From Methanoplanus sp. FWC-SCC4 (GTDB lineage Archaea; Halobacteriota; Methanomicrobia; Methanomicrobiales; Methanomicrobiaceae), in the NCBI RefSeq assembly GCF_032878975.1, contig NZ_CP043875.1, positions 2,038,370 through 2,102,369 on the forward strand: a DNA stretch of 64,000 nucleotides. The letters run 5' to 3'. A program made the translations under genes and the position numbers. The notes below the pieces were generated by a model. The model was given only the letters and a program-made list of their open reading frames with translations, did no database searches and was not told where the DNA came from. Positions 42,229 through 51,993 of this stretch are shown here, one piece after another. Positions within the stretch are counted from its first letter, which is position 1; the number at the start of each line of letters is the position of its first letter.

Positions 42229-42516
42229 TTACCCTGCTCCGACACCGGTCACATCATCAAATGCTTCTTCAATCTCTTTTGAATCCATCGTCTTTTGGTA
42301 TCTTAAAAGCTCAATATCTCCCTCTTTCTCTTTCATCTCATGTACTTCCTTAACAGAATCAACAGGAATTAAAAGATCCACCCTGTAACGAAGATTTGTG
42401 GTATCAACTCTGGCAAAAAGCTTTCCGGAAATTGAGTCTATCCCGACAACTTTTCCGGATGTACCTGTTCTTGGATACCTTACAAGACTTCCTACCCTTA
42501 TATCCTCGCCGGCCAT
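42229..42516 (-). CDS. DUF2098-family protein
   Basis: A 95-residue protein with an SH3-like first half (IRVGSLVRYPRTGTSGKVVG, then LFARVDTTNLRYRVDLLIPV) and an acidic C-terminal helix (DSKEIEEAFDDVTGVG). It matches the DUF2098 family restricted mainly to methanogens. The exact role is unknown. It is divergent from the methanogenesis-marker 1 gene, with 58 bases between the two starts, which suggests a shared regulatory region. Confidence 0.8.
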   Translation of the reverse strand: MAGEDIRVGSLVRYPRTGTSGKVVGIDSISGKLFARVDTTNLRYRVDLLIPVDSVKEVHEMKEKEGDIELLRYQKTMDSKEIEEAFDDVTGVGAG

Positions 42517-42574
42517 TACATCTAGTTTTGTGTCCGGCTAAAATATAAACATTGGGAGTCTAAAATTTTCTACA

Positions 42575-43780
42575 ATGAGTAATATCCGGATAAACAGAGT
42601 GAAAAAAGAATATTTTTCAGGTACACACCGTGTGAAAGACCCGATAGACACACTTAACCTGATTAAAACCCTCATGCCGGAGATTGGCGTCACAGAGGTC
42701 TCTGACATAACACATCTTGACCGCCTTAATATCCCTGTTTATTCTGCCACACGCCCGCGGGCTGCAAGAGGCTCTGTGAGAATCAATGCGGGAAAAGGCA
42801 CTATTCCGGCACATGCCGAAGTTTCTGCAATGATGGAGGCAATAGAGCGATTTTCATCCGAATACCGTGGAGAAGTGATGGATCTTGCGAGTTATGAGCA
42901 GATAGGTCTCACAAAAGCCGTGGACCCGGCCGATCTAATCCTGCCACGCGAACTTGAAATAGGCGAACAGCTCCACTGGCTTCCTTCAAGGGACATCCTG
43001 AATGATGAGGATATATACATACCTGCAAACGCGGTTTTTCACCCATATGATCCGCTTGGAATGGCACAGCAGCTTTTCAGAAGTGACACAAACGGTCTTG
43101 CAGCAGGAAATGTGATCGAAGAGGCAATACTACACGGTATCTTTGAGGTTATTGAACGCGACGCATTAAGCGATGCGGAGAACAGGAGATCCCTTGGAAG
43201 AAAAATCATTGTCGAAAGCGGACCTGTAAAAGAACTCATCGATATATTTGAGAAAAACGGAATAAATGTTCATCTCTGGTATCTTAACGGAAGAACAGGC
43301 GTTCCGACTATCGCCGCCGGTGCAGACGATACCAAAACAAAAGATCCCTTTATGCTGGTCACAGGTTCGGGAACACACCTGAATCCGGAAATTGCCGCAC
43401 TAAGGGCACTTACAGAGGTCGCACAAAGCCGTGCAAGTACAATCAAAGGAGGAAAGGAAGACCCTTCAAGACGCCGGATTGCAGATAAAGCAGGATATGA
43501 AAGGCTGAAAAGAATAAACAGAATGTGGTTTAAGGATGATGCCAAACCGGTTTCCCTAACCTCAATAGCGGATAAAAGCACGGATTACATAGATGACGAC
43601 ATCAGGGTTACTCTAAAAGAGCTTGAAAATCACTGTGACAGAGTATGTGTATGCGATCTTTCCAAAACACAAGTCCCTGTTGTAAGAGTGGTTATTCCGG
43701 GATTTGAAGTTTCATATGTGGATCATACCAGGAAAAGAACAAAACTTCAGTCAGGTGCACACTTTAACACACTGAACTGA
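42575..43780 (+). CDS. ycaO: YcaO-domain protein, methanogenesis marker 1 (McrA glycine thioamidation)
   Basis: A 401-residue YcaO enzyme. YcaO proteins activate a backbone amide with ATP; the methanogen member makes the thioglycine of methyl-coenzyme M reductase McrA with the help of TfuA. ATP-binding motifs are HAEVSAMMEAIERFSSEYRG (about residues 78-97) and NVIEEAILHGIFEVIERDA, with later LNPEIAALRALTEVAQSRA. The C-terminus ends with the family P-V-V-R-V-V-I-P-G text. TfuA is not adjacent here. A strong marker of a methanogen. Confidence 0.92.
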   Translation: MSNIRINRVKKEYFSGTHRVKDPIDTLNLIKTLMPEIGVTEVSDITHLDRLNIPVYSATRPRAARGSVRINAGKGTIPAHAEVSAMMEAIERFSSEYRGEVMDLASYEQIGLTKAVDPADLILPRELEIGEQLHWLPSRDILNDEDIYIPANAVFHPYDPLGMAQQLFRSDTNGLAAGNVIEEAILHGIFEVIERDALSDAENRRSLGRKIIVESGPVKELIDIFEKNGINVHLWYLNGRTGVPTIAAGADDTKTKDPFMLVTGSGTHLNPEIAALRALTEVAQSRASTIKGGKEDPSRRRIADKAGYERLKRINRMWFKDDAKPVSLTSIADKSTDYIDDDIRVTLKELENHCDRVCVCDLSKTQVPVVRVVIPGFEVSYVDHTRKRTKLQSGAHFNTLN

Positions 43781-44001
43781 TTTTCTGATTATTCTCCAGA
43801 TATTTTTTCGGCAGATATATAGGATATATAGCTGATTCAGAAAAATAAGATATATTACTCATATTTTCTCTGTTTTTTGCAGATATCTCTAATCAAAATG
43901 AATATTTCAGTAATTTTTTTCGTTTTGAAATTATATGAAACACCAAAAAATGGTTAACACAAAAATGGTTTTATGAACTTCCTAAAAAAAGAGTATATCT
44001 T

Positions 44002-46587
44002 TTAGTTAACCAAAAGACCGTCCATCACGGCGTCTTCACTGACTGAAAAGGTCTTACCGGTTTCAGTTATTCTGTAATCACCGGATACTTTGGTACCATA
44101 GTTGTCTTTGGTTGTTGAGTATGGAACAATAAATTCCCCGTCCACACTTCTCTGTTTGTAGGTGAATTCTCTTCCCTGATCACTCACAAGCTTAAGTTCA
44201 ATAGTGCCTTCTCCTTTAATACGGGCACCTTTAACGTACTCAAAGACCTTAACAAACTTCAGCTCTCCATTGGAGATCGTATTTGTGGGTGACTCGTGGA
44301 TAAGGCGGTAGTGCTCAAGGGCAGGCACATAATCAGGCGGAGTCAGCAGATTTTCTCCAAGGACCGCCGCACGTGTACCGGGCAATCCGGCGGAGTTAAT
44401 CTGTGCCGCTTTGGAAAATGCCTCTTTTGAAGGCAGAATCTCATATTTTGTCAGTAATGGACCATTAACGCCATAGGCGCTGCCGTCTGTATATTCAACA
44501 TACAGTGAACTGTTTCCTTCTGCCATTGAACCGTCCAGATTGTGAAGTCTGGCAATCATTGTATTATAATAATCAGGCATATTGAGCTTCAGCTGGCCAA
44601 TTGTTCCATCCTGTGTCCTTACTGCAAAATATGCCTCATATGGAGAATTCATGACAGTTGAATTGTACCAGGTCGACATTGCCCAGAACTTTGAATCAGC
44701 CATCATGCCGTCTGTTATGACATAGCGTGTATTGAGGTTGTCAAGTATTTTGTCTGATTCTGACTCATCCATCTGGATAAAGTAGGCGGCAGCACCGTTT
44801 GGACCCGCAACACCCTCCTGGAAAGGATTTGAATTCGGGGCACGTTTTGCAACGAAAGTTATCCAGTGACCATAATCCCACCATGTCATTACTCCGTATG
44901 AATCGGAGGGATTTTGGTATGTCTTCCGGTCATAGACTTCGTAGTAATCAATTCCCGGCTCAGGAGTATTTTCACCAAGCCACACAAGAGACTCTTCCCA
45001 GTCGGGAATCATGCCGCTGTTCTTCAACCCGTTTGCAAGACCAATGTCAGCCTGTACAGAGGTAAACAGGAACATCAGCGCAAGGACTACTCCCAGAACT
45101 GCGGGAGCAAGATATACCGGATCAACACTTGATTTTTTGGGAGATACAGGCTTTTTTGTATCCTTCTTCCCGCCCTTACGAACGGTTTTTTCACCTGAAC
45201 CTGTTTCCGGACTCTCTGTGACTACAGGTTTTGCATTGCCGCCAGATAATTTGGAGAACTCCTTTGCACCAAAGTCCAGGGTCCATCCGACAAAAAGACC
45301 TGAAAGAAGTGCAATGTTTGCGGCAAGGTAGTATTCATACCTGAGCTGAACAGTCGTTGAATACAGTATCATCAATGACCAGACAAATGCAAAAAGATAT
45401 GTCTGCTTTGACTCTTTGACAAATTTGTATAATACTGCCACAAATCCGAGAGCCATGAGTATAAGACCGTAATTAAACGCAAGCCACGCCTGATCAAAGT
45501 TCCAGTGCCTTGCCTCTTCAATTGTCGTAAGTGTTGCAGTATACCCAAAGAAAGATCCAAGGCTTGAGATAAAGAATGAATAAAACTCAGGCATTGCAAC
45601 CATTATGAACAAAAAGCCGGCAACTGCCAGACCTGCCAGTGAGGCAATATAATGTGAAAGCGGTCTTTTCACAAAGAATACGGAGAAAGCATACAAAACG
45701 AGGGTTGCTACAATCAACGCCAGATAAGCGAAGATATGCCCCATTGAATACCTCGCCATGCTCATACCGTCATGCTGGATTCCAAGCGCCAGAAAACCGA
45801 TTATTGCTATTGCAAATGTCACGACATTTACCAAAAGGAGATAGTCGCTTCTTTTGCCTTTCACCCTGTCCCATATAAACTGAAGACCTGTGTAGATCGC
45901 GACAATCAGTGCGAACAGAATCATTGTCGGCATTACAAACAGGCCCAAAAGATAGGTAATTCCTGCAAATACCGCAATAAGACACGGAACTTTCAGCGTA
46001 TCCGCGGATTTTAGATCTACTTCGTGCTCGCGTGTATATGCGAGATAAAAAAGATATACCAGACAAAACAGGGTGCTGAAGAGAACTTCTGCAATGTGGT
46101 GATCAACAAAGCCAAACATTGAACGGTATATATACTGACCTGCCACAAAGACCATGAATAAAGAGGCCAGAATACCGCCTTTCCAGTCTGATATTTTAGA
46201 TCCTACCATATACATCAGGGGAACCATCGCAGCACCCATCAGTGCAGGCATGTATGATGCAACATACATTACGTCAGTGCGTGTCGATGCACCTGCCAGA
46301 ATGCACATAATTGCACCAATCATCGGGTAGAGAGGACCCCAGAAGTTGTGCGTTCCTGTCGGATAGTGGGTCATCGGGTCAAACCAGGGATATTCAAGCG
46401 GGTTTGCAACCATCACCTCAATCTGCCGGAGGTTATACCAGGGATCGTTTCCGAGAAGGTTTACACCCACATCGGTTACAAGCCCCTCAGCCGGAATCAG
46501 ACGAATCCAGAGGGCAATTATTGTAAATAGGAGTACAAGAAGCCCTACAATATAGTTCTTAGAGCAATTTAATGATTTAATATCCAT
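44002..46587 (-). CDS. aglB: Oligosaccharyltransferase AglB (STT3 family)
   Basis: An 861-residue membrane glycosyltransferase that transfers the lipid-linked glycan to Asn in N-x-S/T sequons. About thirteen helices occupy residues 12-510; the first extracellular loop has LLGNDPWYNLRQIEVMVANP with the catalytic D and the text GFVDHHIAEVLFSTLF carries D-H-H. The globular catalytic motif WWDYGHW is at residues 569-575. A Lys-rich linker with PVSPKKS precedes the last helix. Genes for nucleotide-sugar modification follow on the opposite strand, so the locus is an N-glycosylation cluster. Confidence 0.96.
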   Translation of the reverse strand: MDIKSLNCSKNYIVGLLVLLFTIIALWIRLIPAEGLVTDVGVNLLGNDPWYNLRQIEVMVANPLEYPWFDPMTHYPTGTHNFWGPLYPMIGAIMCILAGASTRTDVMYVASYMPALMGAAMVPLMYMVGSKISDWKGGILASLFMVFVAGQYIYRSMFGFVDHHIAEVLFSTLFCLVYLFYLAYTREHEVDLKSADTLKVPCLIAVFAGITYLLGLFVMPTMILFALIVAIYTGLQFIWDRVKGKRSDYLLLVNVVTFAIAIIGFLALGIQHDGMSMARYSMGHIFAYLALIVATLVLYAFSVFFVKRPLSHYIASLAGLAVAGFLFIMVAMPEFYSFFISSLGSFFGYTATLTTIEEARHWNFDQAWLAFNYGLILMALGFVAVLYKFVKESKQTYLFAFVWSLMILYSTTVQLRYEYYLAANIALLSGLFVGWTLDFGAKEFSKLSGGNAKPVVTESPETGSGEKTVRKGGKKDTKKPVSPKKSSVDPVYLAPAVLGVVLALMFLFTSVQADIGLANGLKNSGMIPDWEESLVWLGENTPEPGIDYYEVYDRKTYQNPSDSYGVMTWWDYGHWITFVAKRAPNSNPFQEGVAGPNGAAAYFIQMDESESDKILDNLNTRYVITDGMMADSKFWAMSTWYNSTVMNSPYEAYFAVRTQDGTIGQLKLNMPDYYNTMIARLHNLDGSMAEGNSSLYVEYTDGSAYGVNGPLLTKYEILPSKEAFSKAAQINSAGLPGTRAAVLGENLLTPPDYVPALEHYRLIHESPTNTISNGELKFVKVFEYVKGARIKGEGTIELKLVSDQGREFTYKQRSVDGEFIVPYSTTKDNYGTKVSGDYRITETGKTFSVSEDAVMDGLLVN

Positions 46588-46722
46588 AGACTCTCCTTTT
46601 AGAATTATTTCGTGCTATGACTATTATATTATTGTGCAAAGATAAATCGGAACAAAGAATAAACATGTAATAATCACAAAAATTAATGCTATTGATAATT
46701 AAGAAATTCAGGAAATATCATA

Positions 46723-47334
46723 ATGAAAGATTATATTCTTGGAAAAAACCATAAACTTGGAAAATATCTTTCTCTTGGAGAATTCCCCGAAGAATGTCCC
46801 GAAAAACTGGATATAGGGGACAATGCTACAATCAGATCACATTCGGTGATATATAGAGGCACCAAAATTGGTGATAATTTCCAGACAGGGCACGGGGTTT
46901 TAATCAGAGAAGGAAACACCATAGGGAATAATGTCAGCATCGGGACCCATAGTATTCTGGAATGCGAAAATACCATAGGAAACAATGTAAGAATACATTC
47001 TAACTGTTTTATCCCCGAATTTGTAATCATTGAAGACAGGGCATGGATAGGCCCCTCGGTTACAGTATTAAATACACTTCACCCCCCCTGCCCGAAATTT
47101 TCAGAATGTGCAAAGGGTGTTGTTATTGGAGAAGGAGCAAAAATCGGTGGCGGCGTCACCATTGGACCTAAAGTAAAAATTGGTGAAAATTCTATTGTCG
47201 GATTTGGTTCTGTCGTAGTATCAGATGTTCCTGAAAACAGTGTTGTTGTAGGCAATCCTGCAAAAGTAATCAAGTCAAAGAATGAACTAAAATGTGTAAT
47301 GCAATTTTTTGAAAGGCCTTATATCTGGGAGTGA
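46723..47334 (+). CDS. Left-handed beta-helix N-acetyltransferase (WbpD/WlbB-like)
   Basis: A 203-residue protein made largely of hexapeptide repeats (IGDNATIRSHSVIYRGTKIG, GDNFQTGHGVLIREGNTIGN, AWIGPSVTVLNTLHPPCPKF, IGPKVKIGENSIVGFGSVVV). It closes with the short VVGNPAKVIK text typical of sugar acetyltransferases of the WbpD/WlbB type. It would acetylate the 3-amino group of a UDP-amino sugar. The aminotransferase and dehydrogenase genes follow directly, forming a three-step block for a 2,3-diacetamido-sugar. Confidence 0.85.
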   Translation: MKDYILGKNHKLGKYLSLGEFPEECPEKLDIGDNATIRSHSVIYRGTKIGDNFQTGHGVLIREGNTIGNNVSIGTHSILECENTIGNNVRIHSNCFIPEFVIIEDRAWIGPSVTVLNTLHPPCPKFSECAKGVVIGEGAKIGGGVTIGPKVKIGENSIVGFGSVVVSDVPENSVVVGNPAKVIKSKNELKCVMQFFERPYIWE

Positions 47335-47341
47335 ATTAAAC

Positions 47342-48439
47342 ATGCAAAAAATCAATATGGCTGAAATGTACCACGACAAAGAGATTACTGATTCGGTACT
47401 ATCAGTCATTTCTAGTGGGAAATATATAAAAGGAGAGAATAATAAAAAATTTGAGGCAGAATTTTCGGATTTCTGTAATACAAAACACTCTGTTGTTGTT
47501 AACTCAGGAACAAACGCACTAATTCTTGCGCTAAAATCTCTGGGCATTAAAAAGGGTGATGAGGTAATTATTCCTTCCCACACCTTTATAGCAACAGCAA
47601 ATGCGGTTCTTTTTTGTGGTGCAAAACCTGTTTTTGCAGATATAAACAAAGAAAACTACACAATCAATGCAGAAGAGATCAAAAGTAAAATAACCAAAAA
47701 AACAAAAGCTTTAATTCCGGTTCATATTTACGGACATCCATGTGACATGGATGAAATTTCCGAACTGGCAAAAGAGAAAGATATCAATATTGTTGAGGAT
47801 GCCTGTCAGGCACATGGAGCTGAATATAAAGGAAAAACTGCGGGTTCGCTTGGAGATATTGCTGCATTCAGCTTCTTCCCATCCAAAAATATGACTGTTG
47901 CAGGAGATGGGGGCGCCATTACAACTAATAATGATGAAATAGCCGAAAAAGCAGCTGCAATAAGAGACCAGGGAAGAAAAGAAGGCGAAAAATATTATCA
48001 TGATTACCCCGGCCTGAATCTCAGACTAAGCGAGATACATGCTGCAATCGGCAGAGTCCAGTTAAAACATCTGAATGAATGGAATAAAATACGGAGAAAT
48101 AACGCAGGATATTATACCGCCTATTTTGAAGGAAATCCACATATAGTTACTCCAAATGAAGAAAAATGGGCAAGGGCAGTTTATCACCAGTATGTAATAA
48201 GAGCAGAGAAAAGAGAACAACTTCAGGATTATTTATCCAAAAACGGAATCTCTTCAGGAATCCATTACCCATTACCTGTTCACCTGCAGCCTGCAATGAA
48301 AGGTTTTACGGATCCTGTGAATCTAAAAGTTACTGAAGAGATTGCAAAGAGCATATTATCAATTCCTGTTCATCCATTCTTAAAAGAAGAGGAACTTGAA
48401 TACATCTCAGAAAAGATTACCGAATTCTACAGAAAATAA
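47342..48439 (+). CDS. DegT/DnrJ/EryC1 PLP-dependent sugar aminotransferase (WbpE-like)
   Basis: A 365-residue aminotransferase. The PLP lysine lies in FSFFPSKNMTVAGDGG, and the cofactor-binding VVNSGTNALILALKSLGIKK and VEDACQAHGAEYKG are conserved; the C-terminal GIHYPLPVHLQPAM is a family motif. It would aminate a 3-keto UDP-sugar. ATG 47342, seven bases after the previous stop, is chosen; a longer frame from 47309 overlaps the acetyltransferase gene and is unlikely. Confidence 0.92.
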   Translation: MQKINMAEMYHDKEITDSVLSVISSGKYIKGENNKKFEAEFSDFCNTKHSVVVNSGTNALILALKSLGIKKGDEVIIPSHTFIATANAVLFCGAKPVFADINKENYTINAEEIKSKITKKTKALIPVHIYGHPCDMDEISELAKEKDINIVEDACQAHGAEYKGKTAGSLGDIAAFSFFPSKNMTVAGDGGAITTNNDEIAEKAAAIRDQGRKEGEKYYHDYPGLNLRLSEIHAAIGRVQLKHLNEWNKIRRNNAGYYTAYFEGNPHIVTPNEEKWARAVYHQYVIRAEKREQLQDYLSKNGISSGIHYPLPVHLQPAMKGFTDPVNLKVTEEIAKSILSIPVHPFLKEEELEYISEKITEFYRK

Positions 48440-48455
48440 TTTATGGGTGACGTAA

Positions 48456-49457
48456 ATGGTTGGAATAGGCCTGATAGGTACAGGATACTGGGGAAAGAAT
48501 CACGCAAGAAACTGGAAAAGAATGCTGGATGATGGAATAATTGACAAACTTGTTTTCTGCGACATTGATGAAAAAAGGGTAAAAGAACTTGCAGGAGATG
48601 AAATTCCATATACAACAAATTATAAGGATCTTCTTAATGACGATGAAATCTCCGGTATTGACATAGTAACACCATCAAATACTCATTTTCCTCTTGGAAA
48701 AGAGGCATTAATTGCAGGAAAAGATGTTTTTGTGGAAAAACCCCTTACAATGAGTACAAAAGAAGCTGAAGAGCTTGTCAGTACCGCAGAAAACTGTAAA
48801 AAAATATTGATGGTTGGTCATATCTTCAGATATCATCCGGGGATACTGGAAGTCAAAAAAATGATTGAAAAAGGGGATTTTGGAAGGATGCATTACATGT
48901 ATACAACACGTATGGCATATTCAACCCCACGACGCGACATGGGCGTAATGTATGCTCTTGGCGTTCATGAACTTGACCTGTACTGTTATCTGCTGGGTGT
49001 TCAGTATCCAAATCTTGCAAAAATGACAAAAGGTTCGTTCCTGCAGCCAAATATTGAGGAGTTTGCAAGCATTTTAATGGAATTCGACAACAATATATCA
49101 GGTTATGCAACAGAAAGCTGGATGTCTCCTTTTGATAAAAAAATGAGAACTCTGACAATTGTCGGGAGTCGAAAATCCGTAAAAGTTGATTACATGAAAC
49201 ACAATGAAATTTATGTCTTCGATGGGATTATGGAATCCAGACAGGACGGAAACCAGAGAATTCCCTTTGTATCCGAAGGTGAGATCAGAACTATCTCAAT
49301 TCCTGAAAAAGAACCATTAAGAGAAGAATTATGTGATTTTGTTAACTCCATAAATACAAGAAAACAACCTCTTGCAGACATGTACTCCGGAATGAGAGCT
49401 GTTGAAATGGTTGAAAAATGCCTAAGAGATGGCTTTTTCAGACCTGATGAAAATTAA
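48456..49457 (+). CDS. Gfo/Idh/MocA-family UDP-sugar 3-dehydrogenase (WbpB-like)
   Basis: A 333-residue NAD(P)-dependent oxidoreductase. The Rossmann loop VGIGLIGTGYWGKNHARNW is at the N-terminus, the E-K-P motif in VFVEKPLTMSTKEAEELV, and the catalytic-domain text GVHELDLYCYLLG with HD-x-x-like His-Glu-Leu-Asp. It oxidises C3 of a UDP-sugar acid before amination. With the two genes before it, this completes the modification block of the pathway to GlcNAc3NAcA-type sugars known from methanogen N-glycans; the UDP-GlcNAc 6-dehydrogenase is not in the window. Confidence 0.88.
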   Translation: MVGIGLIGTGYWGKNHARNWKRMLDDGIIDKLVFCDIDEKRVKELAGDEIPYTTNYKDLLNDDEISGIDIVTPSNTHFPLGKEALIAGKDVFVEKPLTMSTKEAEELVSTAENCKKILMVGHIFRYHPGILEVKKMIEKGDFGRMHYMYTTRMAYSTPRRDMGVMYALGVHELDLYCYLLGVQYPNLAKMTKGSFLQPNIEEFASILMEFDNNISGYATESWMSPFDKKMRTLTIVGSRKSVKVDYMKHNEIYVFDGIMESRQDGNQRIPFVSEGEIRTISIPEKEPLREELCDFVNSINTRKQPLADMYSGMRAVEMVEKCLRDGFFRPDEN

Positions 49458-49487
49458 GAAATTTATCCCCCCTATAATTTTTAATAT

Positions 49488-50633
49488 TCATTTTTTATTA
49501 TTTACAAGATCAAAAAGGATTGCCTCCATATCCTCAGAACGTCTTTTCCAACTGTAAGGTTCAACATCTGGCGTGTATTCCTTTGGATTATCCATAATAT
49601 ATTTTATTTTTTCAACAAATTCTTCATTATTCTCATAAACAAAAGTATTGTCCCAGCCAATCTCTATTATTCCCGGGGAGGGTTTTATTAATACAGGCTT
49701 ATTACAGGCTGAATACTCAAAAAATTTGTTTGACATGGATATGCCATACCACTCAGGAGAAGAAAGAGGAATTGTGCACACATCCATTACAGAAATATAT
49801 TTTGGAAGTTCCTTATGTTCCACCAGACCCGTAAATATGACCCTGTCTGAAAGCATAAGATCTTCAGCGAGTTTTTTTAATTCATCAAGATAATCAGTAA
49901 AAAGAGAACCTCCAACAATTAGAAGTCTGGTTTTCGGATTATAACCAATCAGTTTGGGCAGGGTTTTGATCACTTCATCAAGCTCAAATCTTCGTTCAAT
50001 GCTTCCAAGAAAACCAATTACAAAATCATCATCGGAAATACCACAAATATCCCTGCCAATCTTTTTATCCATTGGTTTAAAATAATCAGTTGCAACACCA
50101 TTCGGAATGACTGTACTTTCATATCCAAGTTCTGAAATCATGTCCTGAAGCGCAGGAGAAACCGTTGTAATTTTATCACTTTTTTTCAGATTATATCCGG
50201 TAATATACAGAACAACATTATAAATCAACGAGGAAAGTATCCTGTTTTTATAATATATTGCAGCGGAATCTGGGAACCAGTCTTTTAGATCAAATAATAT
50301 CGGGACATTATGTTTTTTAGCAGCTCTGATAACCGCAGTCCCCGCAAGAACATTCCCTGCAACGACAACATCAATTTTTTCCTCTTCAATGATCCTTTTC
50401 ATCACTTTGAAATGATGTGGGGCATTCAGGGTATAATGAAAAACCGGATTCTTTGTGAAAAATTTTGTTGCCTCATGCACGATAAGATTCGTTTTTCTTT
50501 CATCTCCTTCACTTACATGAAAATGTGGCACATGAATCTCATGTTTCTCTGCAAGATACTCAAAGATATAATGATGCCGGGATGGAACAGGATGGTGTAT
50601 ATAATCCTGGGTTGAGACAAGAAGTATTTTCAT
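49488..50633 (-). CDS. Glycosyltransferase family 4 (GT-B fold)
   Basis: A 381-residue glycosyltransferase. The N-terminal MKILLVSTQDYIHHPVPSRH is the acceptor-side domain; the C-terminal donor side has IGFLGSIERRFELDEVIKTL, LLIVGGSLFTDYLDELKKLA, VIFTGLVEHKELPKYISVMD and a F-F-E-Y-S-A-C-N-K-P text replacing the usual E-x7-E. ATG 50633 begins with the canonical MKILLV; ATG 50678 upstream gives a non-conserved extension. It is convergent with the sugar genes and probably adds one residue of the N-glycan or another surface glycan. Confidence 0.87.
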   Translation of the reverse strand: MKILLVSTQDYIHHPVPSRHHYIFEYLAEKHEIHVPHFHVSEGDERKTNLIVHEATKFFTKNPVFHYTLNAPHHFKVMKRIIEEEKIDVVVAGNVLAGTAVIRAAKKHNVPILFDLKDWFPDSAAIYYKNRILSSLIYNVVLYITGYNLKKSDKITTVSPALQDMISELGYESTVIPNGVATDYFKPMDKKIGRDICGISDDDFVIGFLGSIERRFELDEVIKTLPKLIGYNPKTRLLIVGGSLFTDYLDELKKLAEDLMLSDRVIFTGLVEHKELPKYISVMDVCTIPLSSPEWYGISMSNKFFEYSACNKPVLIKPSPGIIEIGWDNTFVYENNEEFVEKIKYIMDNPKEYTPDVEPYSWKRRSEDMEAILFDLVNNKK

Positions 50634-50681
50634 TGAATTTCTCTCCTGAAATGTTAATATTTCATAATATTTATACAAATT

Positions 50682-51926
50682 TCAATCAGTAATTATATTC
50701 ATGCCCCTCACAAGGGGCTTTGACAAGTGCCTTCTTGCAACCGGCGGCACTTCGTACCATCCGGGTTTGAGAGTTCTCTTTAGAACCTCTTTTTCTGGCT
50801 CTGCCTCCCTTGCTCCGCAGATCCTGCACTTATAGCCCTTATTAAGACCCGCACTGGTCATCCTCCTTTTGCAACTGCCACATAATGGGGGTTTTATCAA
50901 AAAGTCCTCAGCAAGAGAATCAATACAGATTTTTTCAAGGTTTATGCTTTCCCCCTTGTAGCTTCCGCAGACAAGAATTCTGTCACCCGGGCGAAGTTCT
51001 CTTACAATATCACGGAAATTCTTGGTCGGCTCATAAGCCATGCACCTGACGGTAAAACCGCCATCCTCTAATTCAAAGGAAACGTGCCCTCCCGTTCCGG
51101 TGACCGGTGCCGAACTGACTGTTCCTGAAAGTCTGTAAGAACGCCCTTCTTTGATTTCAGCTATAGATGCATCGATCAGGTGTGCATCAGTACCCTGATT
51201 GGTCTGATAAATCATTTTCCGAACAGGAATTTCACCGGCAATATATGATCCGCCTTTTAAAACCCACTCAGGCGAGTCGCCCCTGATTCCGTAAAGAACA
51301 GGATCTGGAGTGTGGGGAACGCACACAACAACACGGTTTTTGGTATCAACAGAATCCCAGGTATGAGGTGTTGTCATCTCTTCAGAGAGAAAAACGCTGC
51401 TTTTATCAACGCAGCGGATTCCTTTTTGACGATGATCCCTGTATGCCAGAAGCTCAAAGGTAAAATCGGGAAGAACAGCAGATACAGCCGCAGCAGCTCC
51501 GATAAGACCTCTTTTTATCTTCCAGCCCCTGTAAAGCGAGCCTGATTTTTCCAGAAGTTCTTCAGCCTCTTCAATGGTACAGAAATCCCTGAGTGCCTTA
51601 AAATAAAAATCCTCAGAAACAGGTCCGTCTGAGACTACAACTCCCGGATTGGTGTTTTCACAGTCAAACTCCGCAAGTTCCTCAACAAGGCCGCATGCTA
51701 TATCAAATGCTTTTTTCCGGTCACCCGTGCACTCTATGCAGACGGCCGCATTGCCCCTTGTCTTGTGCTTTGCATTTGGATTTAAACGGATTAAAAACCG
51801 TCCGGATATGGAAAAGCCCTCACTCTCAAGTCTGTCACACAAGACGGCACCAAGATATGTGGTACACATTCCGTTTGGAGAATCGGTATCGTCAATTCCG
51901 ATTCTGAATATTGATACTATCTGAAT
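50682..51926 (-). CDS. tiaS: tRNA(Ile2) 2-agmatinylcytidine synthetase TiaS; likely non-ATG start
   Basis: TiaS joins agmatine to C34 of tRNA-Ile(CAU) so that it reads AUA. The family hallmark I-G-I-D-D-T-D-S-P-N-G is encoded upstream of the first ATG (51869), in the open frame 51870-51926, and is essential for ATP binding. No ATG, GTG or TTG occurs in that stretch; the candidates are ATT 51926 and ATA 51920, with AGGAG at 51931-51935 as ribosome-binding site. From ATT it would be 414 residues. The centre has an OB-fold-like segment (SGTVSSAPVTGTGGHVSFEL), and the end a zinc ribbon C-G-S-C/C-R-I-C. The gene is divergent from the HTH regulator at 51994. Confidence 0.9.
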   Translation of the reverse strand: MQIVSIFRIGIDDTDSPNGMCTTYLGAVLCDRLESEGFSISGRFLIRLNPNAKHKTRGNAAVCIECTGDRKKAFDIACGLVEELAEFDCENTNPGVVVSDGPVSEDFYFKALRDFCTIEEAEELLEKSGSLYRGWKIKRGLIGAAAAVSAVLPDFTFELLAYRDHRQKGIRCVDKSSVFLSEEMTTPHTWDSVDTKNRVVVCVPHTPDPVLYGIRGDSPEWVLKGGSYIAGEIPVRKMIYQTNQGTDAHLIDASIAEIKEGRSYRLSGTVSSAPVTGTGGHVSFELEDGGFTVRCMAYEPTKNFRDIVRELRPGDRILVCGSYKGESINLEKICIDSLAEDFLIKPPLCGSCKRRMTSAGLNKGYKCRICGAREAEPEKEVLKRTLKPGWYEVPPVARRHLSKPLVRGMNIITD

Positions 51927-51993
51927 TCAACTCCTGATGCTAATACAGTACTAATTATATAGTTACATTCTCTAAAGAAAGGTAACAAAAAAG

